From Clostridium pasteurianum DSM 525 = ATCC 6013 (GTDB lineage: Bacteria; Bacillota; Clostridia; Clostridiales; Clostridiaceae), in assembly GCF_000807255.1 (NCBI RefSeq), contig NZ_CP009268.1:464384-528383 (forward strand): a stretch of 64,000 bases of DNA. Reading direction: 5' to 3'. Shown piece after piece: positions 25,694-34,371 of this stretch; the stretch's first letter is position 1, and every line of letters begins with the position of its first letter. A program made the position numbers and the translations under genes. A model generated the notes under the pieces. The model ran no database searches. It was not told where the DNA came from and saw nothing but the letters and a program-made list of their open reading frames with translations.

Positions 25694-25745
25694 CCACCAA
25701 TTAGTTTATATTTAATGCATAACTAATTGGTGGTTTGATTTTTTT
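25694..25745 (+). terminator. Terminator of long RNA copy A
   Basis: Stem CCACCAATTAG / CTAATTGGTGG with a loop of about 17 bases and a T-rich tail TTTGATTTTTTT. Confidence 0.85.
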
Positions 25746-25836
25746 GTAAAACAGTATATTGTATAACTTTTCCTTCTTATTATTTTTTACATTATTTATA
25801 ATGAATATATATAATTGTCTAAATTAGACTAAAATT

Positions 25837-27012
25837 CTAAGAGGAAGCGGCTTTGTAAGCAAATTGATCTTCATAAATATATTTTTCTATTTCATCTGCT
25901 GCTTTCATATATCCGCCTGATGATAGCATTTCTTCACGCATTTTGGTCATATTGGTTTTATAGGTGGAGTCCTTTAAAACCCTCATTGTCCTTTCCTTTA
26001 AATTGTCAGCAGTAACATGTTTTTTATCAATCATTTCACCTAAGCCAAGTTGTACCATGCGATTTGCTACAATTGGCTGATCAGCCCTTTGTGGAATTCC
26101 AATGATTGGAACAGCATAATACATAGCTTCATTGGCACTGTTCATACCGCAGTGGGTAACAAATAAATCTGCATGTTCTAATACTGCCACCTGTGGAACA
26201 AAAGGATATACATAGAAATTATTGGGGATTGTACCCAAATCTTCAATGTCTATTTGTTTACCAATGGACATAATTACGGAAACATCAGTGTTTTTAAAGG
26301 CTCCTATGCAAGTTTTAAAGAATTTAAGAGAATTTGTAGATACAGTTCCCAAGGATATATAGATAATTTTTGATTTCATTTTATCAAAGGGAATATCACT
26401 ATCTTGTATACGGCCTCCCACGGAAGGTCCTATGAACACAAAGTGCTTTTCATCAAAATCTTCATTATGGATTTGAAATTGTCTAGAGGTATAAACAATA
26501 TTTAAATCAGGATTGTGATCAATTAATTCATACATCAAATCAGTATGTCTCAATTTTTTATCTTTAATTAAAACTATTGAAAGTAATTTTCTCAATAATT
26601 TGATTTCCATGATTTTATGCAAGAAGCTTTTGCCTTTGGCAAAATCATCTGTAATTTTATTATTTAAAGCAAAGGTAGAGGTAAGACAAACCGTTTTGAT
26701 GCCTAATTCTTCGCCTAGCTTGGCACCAAAGAAAAAGCCCATTTCATAAATAATGCAGTCAAAGTTCTTCCCAATTTCCAAGGCTTTGTAGTAGATGGTT
26801 GACATAACAGTGAAAATTCTTTTGAAGAGTTTTTTGTCATTTTGTACTTCATAAGTTATAATTTTTGCTCCTGTAGAAGCTATTTTTTCTCGAAATTCTT
26901 CATTAATGAGGTAGGTAACATCATGTCCTCTCTTTACCAATTCTTTAGTAAGAGCAATAGTAGGATTTATATGACCATGCATTGGGATGTTGAGAATTAA
27001 AATTTTTGACAT
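25837..27012 (-). CDS. MGT-family UDP-glycosyltransferase (GT1, macrolide-type)
   Basis: Cytosolic glycosyltransferase of 391 residues with the GT-B fold. The N terminus MSKILILNIPMHGHINPTIALTKELVKRGHDVTYL is the acceptor-domain start seen in the YjiC/MGT subfamily. The C-terminal sugar-nucleotide motif is VTHCGMNSANEAMYYAVPIIGIPQRADQ. RBS AAGGAG on the minus strand. Acceptor could be a macrolide, lipid or other small molecule. It lies alone between the long RNA copy A and the decayed copy C, facing away from the agr-like genes. Confidence 0.83.
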   Translation of the reverse strand: MSKILILNIPMHGHINPTIALTKELVKRGHDVTYLINEEFREKIASTGAKIITYEVQNDKKLFKRIFTVMSTIYYKALEIGKNFDCIIYEMGFFFGAKLGEELGIKTVCLTSTFALNNKITDDFAKGKSFLHKIMEIKLLRKLLSIVLIKDKKLRHTDLMYELIDHNPDLNIVYTSRQFQIHNEDFDEKHFVFIGPSVGGRIQDSDIPFDKMKSKIIYISLGTVSTNSLKFFKTCIGAFKNTDVSVIMSIGKQIDIEDLGTIPNNFYVYPFVPQVAVLEHADLFVTHCGMNSANEAMYYAVPIIGIPQRADQPIVANRMVQLGLGEMIDKKHVTADNLKERTMRVLKDSTYKTNMTKMREEMLSSGGYMKAADEIEKYIYEDQFAYKAASS

Positions 27013-27065
27013 TTTACAAACTCCTTTCTGATGAAAATAGTTCTTGTTAAATATAGCTTATATTT

Positions 27066-27260
27066 TAAAGTTATATCATCGAGAAATTATCCTCTAGTTA
27101 AAGGTAGAAGTCAACAGAGTGAATATTTCTTTATAAAAATTTAATAATATAATACATTTTATTAAAACAACGTAGAATAAGAGTGATGGATATTAAAATA
27201 GAATTAGGTTGTTTTAATGCAATAGGAAGCACTGTTTAACCAGCTTTAGCTTATATTTAA
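27066..27260 (+). repeat. Decayed 3' fragment of the long RNA (copy C)
   Basis: About 190 bases aligning to the 3' end of copies A and B (ATCATCGAGAA, AATATAATACATTTTATTAAAAC, GTGATGGATATTAAAATAGAAT, TTTATCTTATATTT-like segments). The terminator stem no longer pairs (CCAGC instead of CCACC, right arm missing), so transcription would run on into the response-regulator gene. It keeps an intact micro-ORF. Confidence 0.6.
27186..27239 (+). CDS. Micro-peptide ORF in copy C, upstream of the agrA-like gene
   Basis: ATG with AAGAGTG upstream encodes MDIKIELGCFNAIGSTV (17 residues), homologous to the micro-ORFs of RNA copies A and B. It is one codon longer, keeps the central Cys, and ends about 110 bases before the response-regulator start. 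It does not resemble AgrD (no amphipathic leader or acidic tail). Confidence 0.4.
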   Translation: MDIKIELGCFNAIGSTV

Positions 27261-27349
27261 TATAATTCGACTAAAAAGTTGCAATAATTTGTATAATTTA
27301 CTATAATAATGTTTGTTAACAAATTTTTAAATTTACTAGGTGGTGAAAA

Positions 27350-28084
27350 ATGCTTAATATTATAATTTGTGAAGATAATAAGGTTCAACTAAGACAAATT
27401 CAAGACATTATAGAATATGAGTTAACAAATCTGAAAATAGATTCTTCTATTGATTTAGCTACGAGTAATCCTAAAGATGTAATTGATTATTTAAGGAAAA
27501 ATAAAGAAAAGTGTTTCATTTATTTTTTAGATGTAGATTTAAAGGCTGACATGAATGGTATAGAACTTGCAAAGAATATCAGAAAATATGACCTTAGAGG
27601 ATATATAGTATTTGTAACCTCTCATGTAGAATCCTCATTTTTAACCTTCAAGTATAAGGTACAAGCCTTTGATTATATTTTAAAAATGGATGATGATATT
27701 CTTAGAAAAGATATATCAGAATGCTTATTTCAAGCTTATAATAACTATAAAAGAATTACTTCTGAGGAAAGAAAGACCATAGCAATAAAATATAATAATA
27801 AAGTTACCAATTTTTACATGGATGAAATATTATTCTTTGAGACCATGGAAATAGATCATAAGCTTAAAATGCATACTGAAAAGGGTATTTTTGAATTCTA
27901 TGGTAAATTAAAAGATATAGAAGATGAGATGCCTTCAAATTATTATAGAAGTCATAGATCATATTTGGTAAATACAAGTAAAATTAGATCGGTAGATGCA
28001 AGAGAATGTATTATATATATGATAAATGGAGATAGCTGTCTTGTTTCAAAACGTTATTTAAAAGGGTTGAAAGCATATGTATAA
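27350..28084 (+). CDS. agrA: AgrA-like LytTR response regulator
   Basis: Response regulator of 244 residues: receiver domain (IIICEDN acidic pocket; phospho-acceptor Asp about residue 61 in YFLDVDLKADMNGIEL; the switch Lys/Thr region VFVTSHVE) and a C-terminal LytTR DNA-binding domain (YYRSHRSYLVNTSKIRSVD, DSCLVSKRYLKGLK). It overlaps the kinase gene by eight bases. In agr systems it activates target promoters when a cyclic peptide is sensed; here the peptide-processing gene is broken. Confidence 0.85.
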   Translation: MLNIIICEDNKVQLRQIQDIIEYELTNLKIDSSIDLATSNPKDVIDYLRKNKEKCFIYFLDVDLKADMNGIELAKNIRKYDLRGYIVFVTSHVESSFLTFKYKVQAFDYILKMDDDILRKDISECLFQAYNNYKRITSEERKTIAIKYNNKVTNFYMDEILFFETMEIDHKLKMHTEKGIFEFYGKLKDIEDEMPSNYYRSHRSYLVNTSKIRSVDARECIIYMINGDSCLVSKRYLKGLKAYV

Positions 28085-29417
28085 TATAATTTTTAATATG
28101 GCATATGTACTTGTTGTATCTATAAATATTGGGATTATTATAAATAATATTATAATTTCTAAATTTGATTTAAAACATATTGTAGGTGTGATTGCATTTA
28201 GCTTTAGTACACTTTATTTACTACTTATTTATAAAGAAGATGAATTTTCAACACCAGTTTTGACAATTGTTCTAATAATATATTTGTATATAATTATTAG
28301 AAGTTTGATTTATTCAATATTTGTTTCTGTTGTTACCCAGATAATAATCGCTTTAAGTGATGCATTTACTGGAATGATTTTTATGGATATTTTTAAATTT
28401 GATTACTCAGAAATATTAAGTAATAAGATTATATATTTATTTGCTGCAGTCAGTATTCTTCTAATGTCAACTATTATAAGTAAATTATTAAATATATTTT
28501 TTAGAAAAATAAAATATAATAATTTTTTTAACAAAAACAATAAAAATTTATTTCTTTTAGTACTATCATTAATTATGGTTTTAACATCCATATATTTATC
28601 ACTAATTTTGTTTAGATATTTATTTCAAACTTATACTAGATTAGTTGCTATAGTAAATTTTTCTATTATTAGTATTTTTATTATATTAGTAATTATAATT
28701 AATTATTTGAGTGCAAGAAATTATAGGTATAAATTAGAAAATAAATATAAAGATGAGGAACTAAAGAGTCTTAATGAATATACATATATGATTGAAAATC
28801 AATCTGATGATTTGAGAAAATTTAAGCATGATTATACAAATATAATAAAGATAATAGGTTATTACATTGAACTGGATGATATAAATAAACTGAAAAATTT
28901 TTATAGAGAGGAATTACTGCCTGAAAGTGAAGAAATTATGGTTAAAGACATCTCCTTTACAAAACTTCACTATATAAAAATAAATCCAATAAAAGTGTTT
29001 ATATCATCTAAAATTAATATTGCTGAGAAAAGAAATATAAAGGTTAATATTGAAGTTGAAGAAGCTATAAATGAGATATATATAGGTATAATAGATTTAT
29101 GTAGAATTCTTGGTATACTATTTGACAATGCTATTGAAGCAGCAGAATTATGTGAAAATAAATTTATTGAATTAGCAATCATAAAGGATGATACTAATAT
29201 TACTTTTATAATAAATAATTCTTGTCTGGAAAATACTCCACCTGTGTATAAATTATATAAAAAGAACTTCTCAACTAAAGGAATAAACAGGGGAGTTGGT
29301 TTAAAATCTGCTATGAGTATTATAAATACAAATTATAGTAATATATCTTTAAATACCAGTATGGAAAATTGTGTTTTTAAGCAAGAACTTATAATTTGTA
29401 ATTTTAAGAATGCTTAG
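28077..29417 (+). CDS. agrC: AgrC-like sensor histidine kinase
   Basis: Membrane kinase of 446 residues. The first half has six or seven hydrophobic spans; then the dimerisation segment with phospho-His in LRKFKHDYTNIIKIIGYYIE, the HPK10-type box of AgrC, and a HATPase domain (GILFDNAIEAAE; final GVGLKSAMSII). Start ATG 28077 lies inside the regulator gene. The gene order agrA-agrC-agrB fits clostridial agr-type loci. No intact agrD is visible. Confidence 0.85.
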   Translation: MYNIIFNMAYVLVVSINIGIIINNIIISKFDLKHIVGVIAFSFSTLYLLLIYKEDEFSTPVLTIVLIIYLYIIIRSLIYSIFVSVVTQIIIALSDAFTGMIFMDIFKFDYSEILSNKIIYLFAAVSILLMSTIISKLLNIFFRKIKYNNFFNKNNKNLFLLVLSLIMVLTSIYLSLILFRYLFQTYTRLVAIVNFSIISIFIILVIIINYLSARNYRYKLENKYKDEELKSLNEYTYMIENQSDDLRKFKHDYTNIIKIIGYYIELDDINKLKNFYREELLPESEEIMVKDISFTKLHYIKINPIKVFISSKINIAEKRNIKVNIEVEEAINEIYIGIIDLCRILGILFDNAIEAAELCENKFIELAIIKDDTNITFIINNSCLENTPPVYKLYKKNFSTKGINRGVGLKSAMSIINTNYSNISLNTSMENCVFKQELIICNFKNA

Positions 29418-30316
29418 TCTATTTTATATAAGGATTTAGGCATTTTACACTCACTAAAGGACCATAAAATACACATAGAAGATGAAGTAGAAGCTATTCC
29501 TATAGCTATTGTACAAACTAATAGAGATAATTTGTGTGCAATTTTAGAACTTTTCATAATATTATCACTCCATTTAATAAAGATAATGTTTTCCGTAATT
29601 AATTATATGGCACTAAATATACATATTTCTATAAAATATCGTAAAATATTAGTTTTTTGCCTTAAAAGGTCAATATTAATTAAACTTAGAGGAGTATTTT
29701 AATGAATTTAGATGAAAAGATAAGTAAAAAATGTATAGAAATAATAAAAAACAATGTAGACAAGTCAGAAGAGGAATTTGAAAAAATTCAATATGGAATT
29801 CAAGTCATAATAATAAATTTATTATCTTATTTTTAACTGCATATTTTTTAGGTATGCTTAATTATTGTATAGTAGCAGTGGTATCTTTTGGTATACTTAG
29901 AACCTTTGCTAGTGGAGTTCATACTGGATCAAATATAAAATGTATTCTTATGAATTATATAATATTTTTAGGAAATATATTTTTAAGTTTGAGGTTTTCA
30001 TTAAGGGGCTGTCGCACTAAAAAAATTAGTGCGACAGTTTTTTTGCATAAAAAAATAAATCTCCCACTCGGAAGAGTGAAAGATCTATTGTAAAATTAAT
30101 ATATGACCAAACACATTAATTTACATAAAAATTATACTTCAAATCGTGGAAATTATCAATTAAAACTTCCATTAAATATTGATTACATGATTCTAGATAA
30201 TGATTCGGTGCGTTTGCTAAGTCAGTTTGTAGAGGAGATCTCTCTGACCCCATAATAACCTTCGACAAAATCTAACGAGCATGGTAGTATAAAAATACAC
30301 AGTGGAGGTTAGAACT

Positions 30317-30610
30317 ATGGGAAGAAGAAAGTATACTTTAGAGGAAAAAATTAAAATAGTTGAAGAATTAAATAAAGGGTTAACTAATGCACAAATATGC
30401 AAAAAATATGAAATTACATCATCAACATTATCTACATTTAAGAAGCAACTTAATGTAATTAATGCAACAGAGCCAAAGGATAAAAAGGCTACGCCTAAAG
30501 AAAAAGCTCTAGAAGAAGAAAACCGTAAACTTAAAGAGCTTATTGGCAAAAAAGAGCTAGAACTTGATATGCTTCAAGAATTATTAAAAAAAAAGAATTA
30601 CCTACGTTAG
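30317..30610 (+). CDS. IS3-type OrfA (transposase helix-turn-helix)
   Basis: A 97-residue protein: helix-turn-helix GRRKYTLEEKIKIVEELNKG...ITSSTLSTFKKQL and a leucine-rich coiled coil (KALEEENRKLKELIGKKELELDMLQELLKKK). The end carries TTATTAAAAAAAAAG (about 30581-30595), a run of nine A suited to -1 frameshifting into OrfB. GTGGAGG precedes ATG 30317. Confidence 0.85.
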   Translation: MGRRKYTLEEKIKIVEELNKGLTNAQICKKYEITSSTLSTFKKQLNVINATEPKDKKATPKEKALEEENRKLKELIGKKELELDMLQELLKKKNYLR

Positions 30611-31500
30611 AAGATAAAAAGACTCTTGGAATAAAATATACTGGAAAGGGACTTAAGATCTCTAGAGCATGTAGGCTATTACAAATATCAAGAACATCAT
30701 TTTACCCAAGGAAAAAACTTGTTGTGGATAAAAAATCATCAATAAGAAATGTCGGTAGACCAATACCTGGTTTTTCATATGGAATAAACAACTGCATTGT
30801 TGATGACTCTGTTATTGAAACTCTTTTACATGAGGCATGTGAAAAATATCCATTCTATGGCTATAAAAAAGTAACTTGTATACTCCGTAGGAGTCATGGA
30901 CTTCAACTTAATGCCAAAAAAGTATATAGATTAGCTAAAAAGCTAGGATTGCTTCTTCCATATGTAAAACACACTAAGCAAGGACATCTTGCTATCGCAA
31001 GAGATGTAAAAGCTATAAATAAATTATGGCAAATTGATATAAAGTATGTAAAAGCTTTAAATGGACAGTTTATAATGCTTACTGATATTATTGACGTTTA
31101 TTCTAGAAAATTAGTTGGTAGAGAAATTACACCAACTGCTACCACAGAAGATGCAAAAACAGCTGTAAAAAGAGCACTTATAGAGAATAATGTTACTTCA
31201 AATATAGTTTTAAGAAGCGATAATGGTCCCCAGTTTACATCTGTAAAATTTGAACAATTCTGCAAAACAAATAATATATATCATGAGCTTATCCCAACAA
31301 GCTCACCTAACTATAATGCACATATAGAGTCCTTTCATTCCTTACTTTCTAAGGAGTGCATTAGTTGGAATGAGATTAGGAACTTTACTCACGGGTATAT
31401 GCTTATTGATGAGTATATAGAGTTCTATAATGAAGAAAGAATTCATGGAAGCTTAAATTATTTAAGTCCAAATGAGTTTATAAGAAAATCTATAATATAG
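30592..31500 (+). CDS. IS3-type OrfB (DDE transposase), made by -1 frameshift
   Basis: The frame is open from the A run at 30592 without its own good start, so it is translated as OrfAB fusion of about 390 residues. The rve catalytic core shows DDE residues: LWQIDIKYVKALNG, LRSDNGPQFTS and HIESFHSLLSKECIS with the later Glu. HTH_21 part CRLLQISRTSFY. It appears intact, so the element may be active. Confidence 0.85.
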   Translation, partial: KELPTLEDKKTLGIKYTGKGLKISRACRLLQISRTSFYPRKKLVVDKKSSIRNVGRPIPGFSYGINNCIVDDSVIETLLHEACEKYPFYGYKKVTCILRRSHGLQLNAKKVYRLAKKLGLLLPYVKHTKQGHLAIARDVKAINKLWQIDIKYVKALNGQFIMLTDIIDVYSRKLVGREITPTATTEDAKTAVKRALIENNVTSNIVLRSDNGPQFTSVKFEQFCKTNNIYHELIPTSSPNYNAHIESFHSLLSKECISWNEIRNFTHGYMLIDEYIEFYNEERIHGSLNYLSPNEFIRKSII

Positions 31501-31989
31501 TTAGCATTCGTTAGCTTTTGTTGAAAATAAAGGGGTCAATCCGAGATGGATTTAACAGATTTGTATTCGACTTACTCCCGTATAAGGGAGAATCAAGCAA
31601 CACCACGTCAGATGCTGAAGATTGTACTTTACTCTTACATGAATCACAACTATTCATCAAGAACAATGGAGAAATCATGCAAAAGAGATGTGAACTTTAT
31701 GTATCTTTTAGAAGGTTCGCCAGTACCATATAGTAAGCTTTATTTTAATTAGTGTATATGCTCCTGCAGATACCGCTGAACGTCCACTTATAAGTAAAAA
31801 GCTTAGGAGAAGTTTAAAGATTAAATCTATAGTTGTAGTAGTATTATTAATTATAATAAGTATAATGTTACCTCATTCAGTTTATGTGAATATAATTATT
31901 TATTCTATATTAGAAGAGGCTGTGTTGATTACTCCAATAATATACATTTTATTAGGGAAATCCTATAAAAATTATAAGAATATATAATA

Positions 31990-32270
31990 GATTTATAAAA
32001 GCATTATTTATAATTGGATATACCTTTATAAATTTCCCTTTACCATAGGAAAGTTTAGCACAGAAGACAATTACTTTTTTAGGTACACCTTTATTCATTA
32101 CAATCATTTCAGCAAAATCCACTTGCATAGAAAACTTTTCAGGTTCCAATTTTTCGTACATTCTGAGTTTTGTAATTTTATGTTTTTTCGATTTTGAAGA
32201 ATTCCTACGAACCAATACTTTAATTAAATTTTTCATATAAAAATCCATACTATAAAAATTATCGTAAAAT
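31990..32270 (-). pseudogene. IS21-type IstA transposase fragment
   Basis: Minus-strand segment KLEPEKFSMQVDFAEMIVMNKG...KVIVFCAKLSYGKGKFIKVYP resembles the catalytic entry of IstA (first Asp of the triad in QVDFAE). Both ends are missing. Adjacent to the agrB 3' end and probably responsible for loss of agrD. Confidence 0.55.
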
Positions 32271-32539
32271 ATTATATTTTTATCATAAATGTATAAAAAT
32301 ATAGAATATTTACTATTTGAGGTATAAAAACAATATTTTACAGCAATTGGGTTTACATGAGGTGAATGAATGTATAAAATCAAATTGTAGCACATAAGAT
32401 TATAATCTTTAAAAAAATATGCTAAAAGCTTTCCATTGATATCTTGTGCTATTAAGTATAACATACTATGTTTCAGTAAAGGAAGATATAAACTCCTAAC
32501 AGTTGCGAATCTGCAAAAGAGTAAAATAGACTATAACCT

Positions 32540-33301
32540 GAAAATCAGACTTTAGACAAAGGAACCAATGGTTCCAAACTACGTAAGGAGTATGTTCTAA
32601 AGTCGCCTGATGCAATGCTTAAGTTAATCAAAAGTGTCATAGGAATTGGTATTTCAGCTTCTTATGTTCTTTTTGACAGTTAGTTTACTTATTCCAAAAC
32701 TTCAATGGAAATTTTAAAATTTAAATCTCTATATGCTTCTATTAAAAAGAAGAAAAGCTAAAATTTTATCTTCAATAGTTGTTGGTATAGGTACTGATGA
32801 AGATGGTAAAAAAAATAGAATTCAAAATAGTTTTTGTGCGTGATAGAAATAGAATTAGACAATGGTTTGCCATTACATCTACTGATATATTTCTATTCGA
32901 TGATGAAATCATAAGAATTTACGGAAAACGTTGGGACATTGAATTTTTTTCAAAATCAATAAGTTATTTTGAAAACTTGGTAAAGAATTTCAAGGTCGTT
33001 CTTATGATTTCATGGTAGCACATACTACTATAGTATTTCCAAGGGATATCATGCTATCTTTAGAGAATCGTAATAGCAAAGATTTATGTACAGTAGGTGG
33101 ATTTTTATATCATTTATGTAATGAACTTCAACATATTAAATTCTGTTAAGCATTACAGGTTATTATAACTACTCTAAAGGATATATTAAAAGAAAAAATT
33201 TTACTTTCAAAAGAGATTATTGACATAATAACCGATAGTTTTATTAATGCTTTGCCTTTTTATATAAAACAAAAGCTATCGCTTTTCTCCTGTAAAAGTT
33301 G
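32540..33301 (+). pseudogene. IS4-type transposase relic with several frameshifts
   Basis: Reading in three frames gives a broken DDE transposase: KFKSLYASIKKKKAKI..., then FKIVFVRDRNRIRQWFAITSTDIFLFDDEIIRIYGKRWDIEF (with the catalytic-Glu segment YGKRWDIE), then MVAHTTIVFPRDIMLSLENRNSKDLCTVGGFLYHLCNELQHIKF. The 5' part is lost. It bounds the RiPP-like locus on its left. Confidence 0.65.
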
Positions 33302-33398
33302 AGTATTTAAATAAGTGAATTGGTTAATAAAAGAATATTTTAGATTTTGATGTAATAATCAATCATGATATTTTATTTTATGCTTATCATTAGGATAT

Positions 33399-33448
33399 TT
33401 TAAGTAAACTTTAAGTAATTTGACTAAGACAAGAAGTTAAATTATATA
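33399..33448 (+). promoter_or_regulatory. Promoter and direct repeats upstream of the isoprenoid-synthase/radical SAM operon
   Basis: TTGACT (33420-33425), 17-base spacer, TATATA (33443-33448). Just upstream are two direct repeats TTTAAGTAA (33399-33407 and 33410-33418), one helical turn apart, suitable for an activator binding one face of the DNA. Regulator unknown; a LytTR protein is possible but its usual repeat spacing is about 21 bases. Confidence 0.5.
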
Positions 33449-33537
33449 AATTTACATTGAAATATATATAATTTACACTAATACTATACTAAGTTTCGTG
33501 TAGAGAATTAAAAAATAAGAGTAAGGATGGATGATGT

Positions 33538-34371
33538 ATGTATAATAAAAGTGAATTAAATATTTATTATGAAAAATTAAGAAATAAATATGAGCTTAAC
33601 AATTCAACTATAATAGATAAAGGTATGTACTATAAATATCCATATATATTTGCTGAATTATTTCCGATAAAAAATGAACTGTTGGATAAGTTTTCAATGT
33701 TTTATCAAAGAATTGTTGATCATATTATTTTTGTTGATAGACTTCTTGAAGGCAATAAATTTGATGTGAATTATATTATTGAGAAGTATATCGTAGGAAA
33801 TGATCTTATTAGAGAGTATTCATATGTATATGAACAAAATAGCATTTTTTGGAATTACTTTGAACAATTTTATAAAGAATATTTTAATGCAATACTTATA
33901 GAAAATAGATTAAGTAATAATTATATGATAAAATTTACAAAAAAGGAATATTTAAAAATGTGCTTAGGAAAGCCAGCATTATCTAAACTATTAGTTGCAG
34001 GAATGGCGATTAAAAGTAAAAATGTTTTAGAATTTTCTACAATAAATAATATGTTAAATTACCTAAATATTTACACACAATTATTAGATGATTTTAAGGA
34101 TATAAAAGAGGATCTAAATAAAAATCAATTTAATTATTATACATATATTTCTAAATTCCAATGTAATACCAATAATAAAAATGATATATTTAAATTTTAC
34201 TTAAAAAAATACTTAAATAATCATATTGAAGATATGATTATAAATTTAAACAAATGTTATGAGCTCTTTAAAATATATAATACTAAAATATCTTCCTTTG
34301 GAGATATTATTGATGAGCAATTTAGTGTTATAAATATGATTAAAGAAGGGATGAAAGAATATGTTTGTTAG
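33538..34371 (+). CDS. Class I isoprenoid-synthase-like protein, copy 1 (ComQ-like prenyltransferase candidate)
   Basis: All-helical 277-residue protein. Residues about 186-197 read TQLLDDFKDIKEDL, a QxxDDxxxD form of the second aspartate-rich motif of prenyl-diphosphate synthases. CLGKPALSKLLVAGMA resembles the K-x-A helix before it. The first Asp motif is degenerate (VDHIIFVDRLLEG), as in ComQ-type peptide prenyltransferases. Its paralogue is at 40583. It is the first gene of an operon and overlaps the radical SAM gene by 11 bases, so it likely acts on the same peptide. Chain-length synthase is the alternative. Confidence 0.6.
   Translation: MYNKSELNIYYEKLRNKYELNNSTIIDKGMYYKYPYIFAELFPIKNELLDKFSMFYQRIVDHIIFVDRLLEGNKFDVNYIIEKYIVGNDLIREYSYVYEQNSIFWNYFEQFYKEYFNAILIENRLSNNYMIKFTKKEYLKMCLGKPALSKLLVAGMAIKSKNVLEFSTINNMLNYLNIYTQLLDDFKDIKEDLNKNQFNYYTYISKFQCNTNNKNDIFKFYLKKYLNNHIEDMIINLNKCYELFKIYNTKISSFGDIIDEQFSVINMIKEGMKEYVC

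Larger units (their letters stand above)
25059..25745 (+). ncRNA. Long structured transcript, copy A (about 690 nt)
   Basis: From a consensus promoter to a strong terminator there is no long ORF. The sequence shares many blocks in order with 61254-62007: CTTCTTTATA...CTCATAAA, GAACGTTTGATTTAA, ACATTTAGYAATRTT, AACTATAGTAAAT, TAGATTAGTACACTATATTAA and ATAGTGTAATRCACATTATAAA. Between the shared blocks, hairpin-forming inserts differ in size (for example nested AAGATTTT...AAAATCTT near 25074-25126, only in A). A conserved core with variable peripheral stems is typical of large structured RNAs. The 3' end contains a 16-codon ORF with a ribosome site. The RNA family is not identified. Confidence 0.7.
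30240..31542 (+). mobile_element. IS3-family element (IS150-like), complete, 1303 bp
   Basis: Near-end inverted repeats TGACCCC...ACAAAATCTAACGA (left) and the complement of TCGTTAGCTTTTGTTG...GGGGTCA (right). Flanking 5-bp target duplication GAGAT at 30235-30239 and 31543-31547. Inserted into the IS1182-like transposase gene. It contains orfA and orfB with a slippery A run. Confidence 0.85.
30005..31740 (+). mobile_element. Truncated IS1182-like element, itself split by an IS3-type element
   Basis: Begins GGGGCTGTCGCAC with an immediate hairpin GTCGCACTAA / TTAGTGCGAC followed by seven T. The transposase N terminus starts at ATG 30103 (MTKHINLHKNY...DSVRLLSQFVEE), is cut by the IS3 element, and resumes MDLTDLYSTYSRIRENQATP to about 31735. 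The rest of the transposase and the right end are deleted and fused to agrB. Removing the IS3 element and one target duplication restores the reading frame exactly. Confidence 0.75.
29702..31987 (+). pseudogene. agrB: agrB, disrupted by frameshift and nested insertion sequences
   Basis: The start MNLDEKISKKCIEIIKNN with RBS GAGGAG at 29702 reads to a premature stop at about 29834. The next frame continues GMLNYCIVAVVSFGILRTFASGVHTG (Cys-protease-type AgrB core) to about 30004, where an IS1182-like element begins. The C-terminal part resumes at 31748-31987 (ISVYAPADTAERPLISKKLRR, then two membrane spans). AgrB matures and exports the AgrD signal, so the locus cannot make its own autoinducer by this route. 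No agrD follows; instead an IS21-type relic begins. Confidence 0.85.

Noticed and set aside
27186-27239. Micro-ORF as an AgrD autoinducer precursor
   Set aside because: It lacks the amphipathic N-terminal leader and acidic C-terminal recognition tail of AgrD and has homologues at the ends of RNAs remote from agrB.
31988-32060. agrD downstream of agrB
   Set aside because: No ORF with a ribosome site follows the agrB stop before the IS21-like relic.
31952-32464. 170-codon minus-strand ORF as an intact gene
   Set aside because: Only the C-terminal half resembles a transposase (IstA); the rest is unrelated AT-rich sequence and there is no ribosome site.
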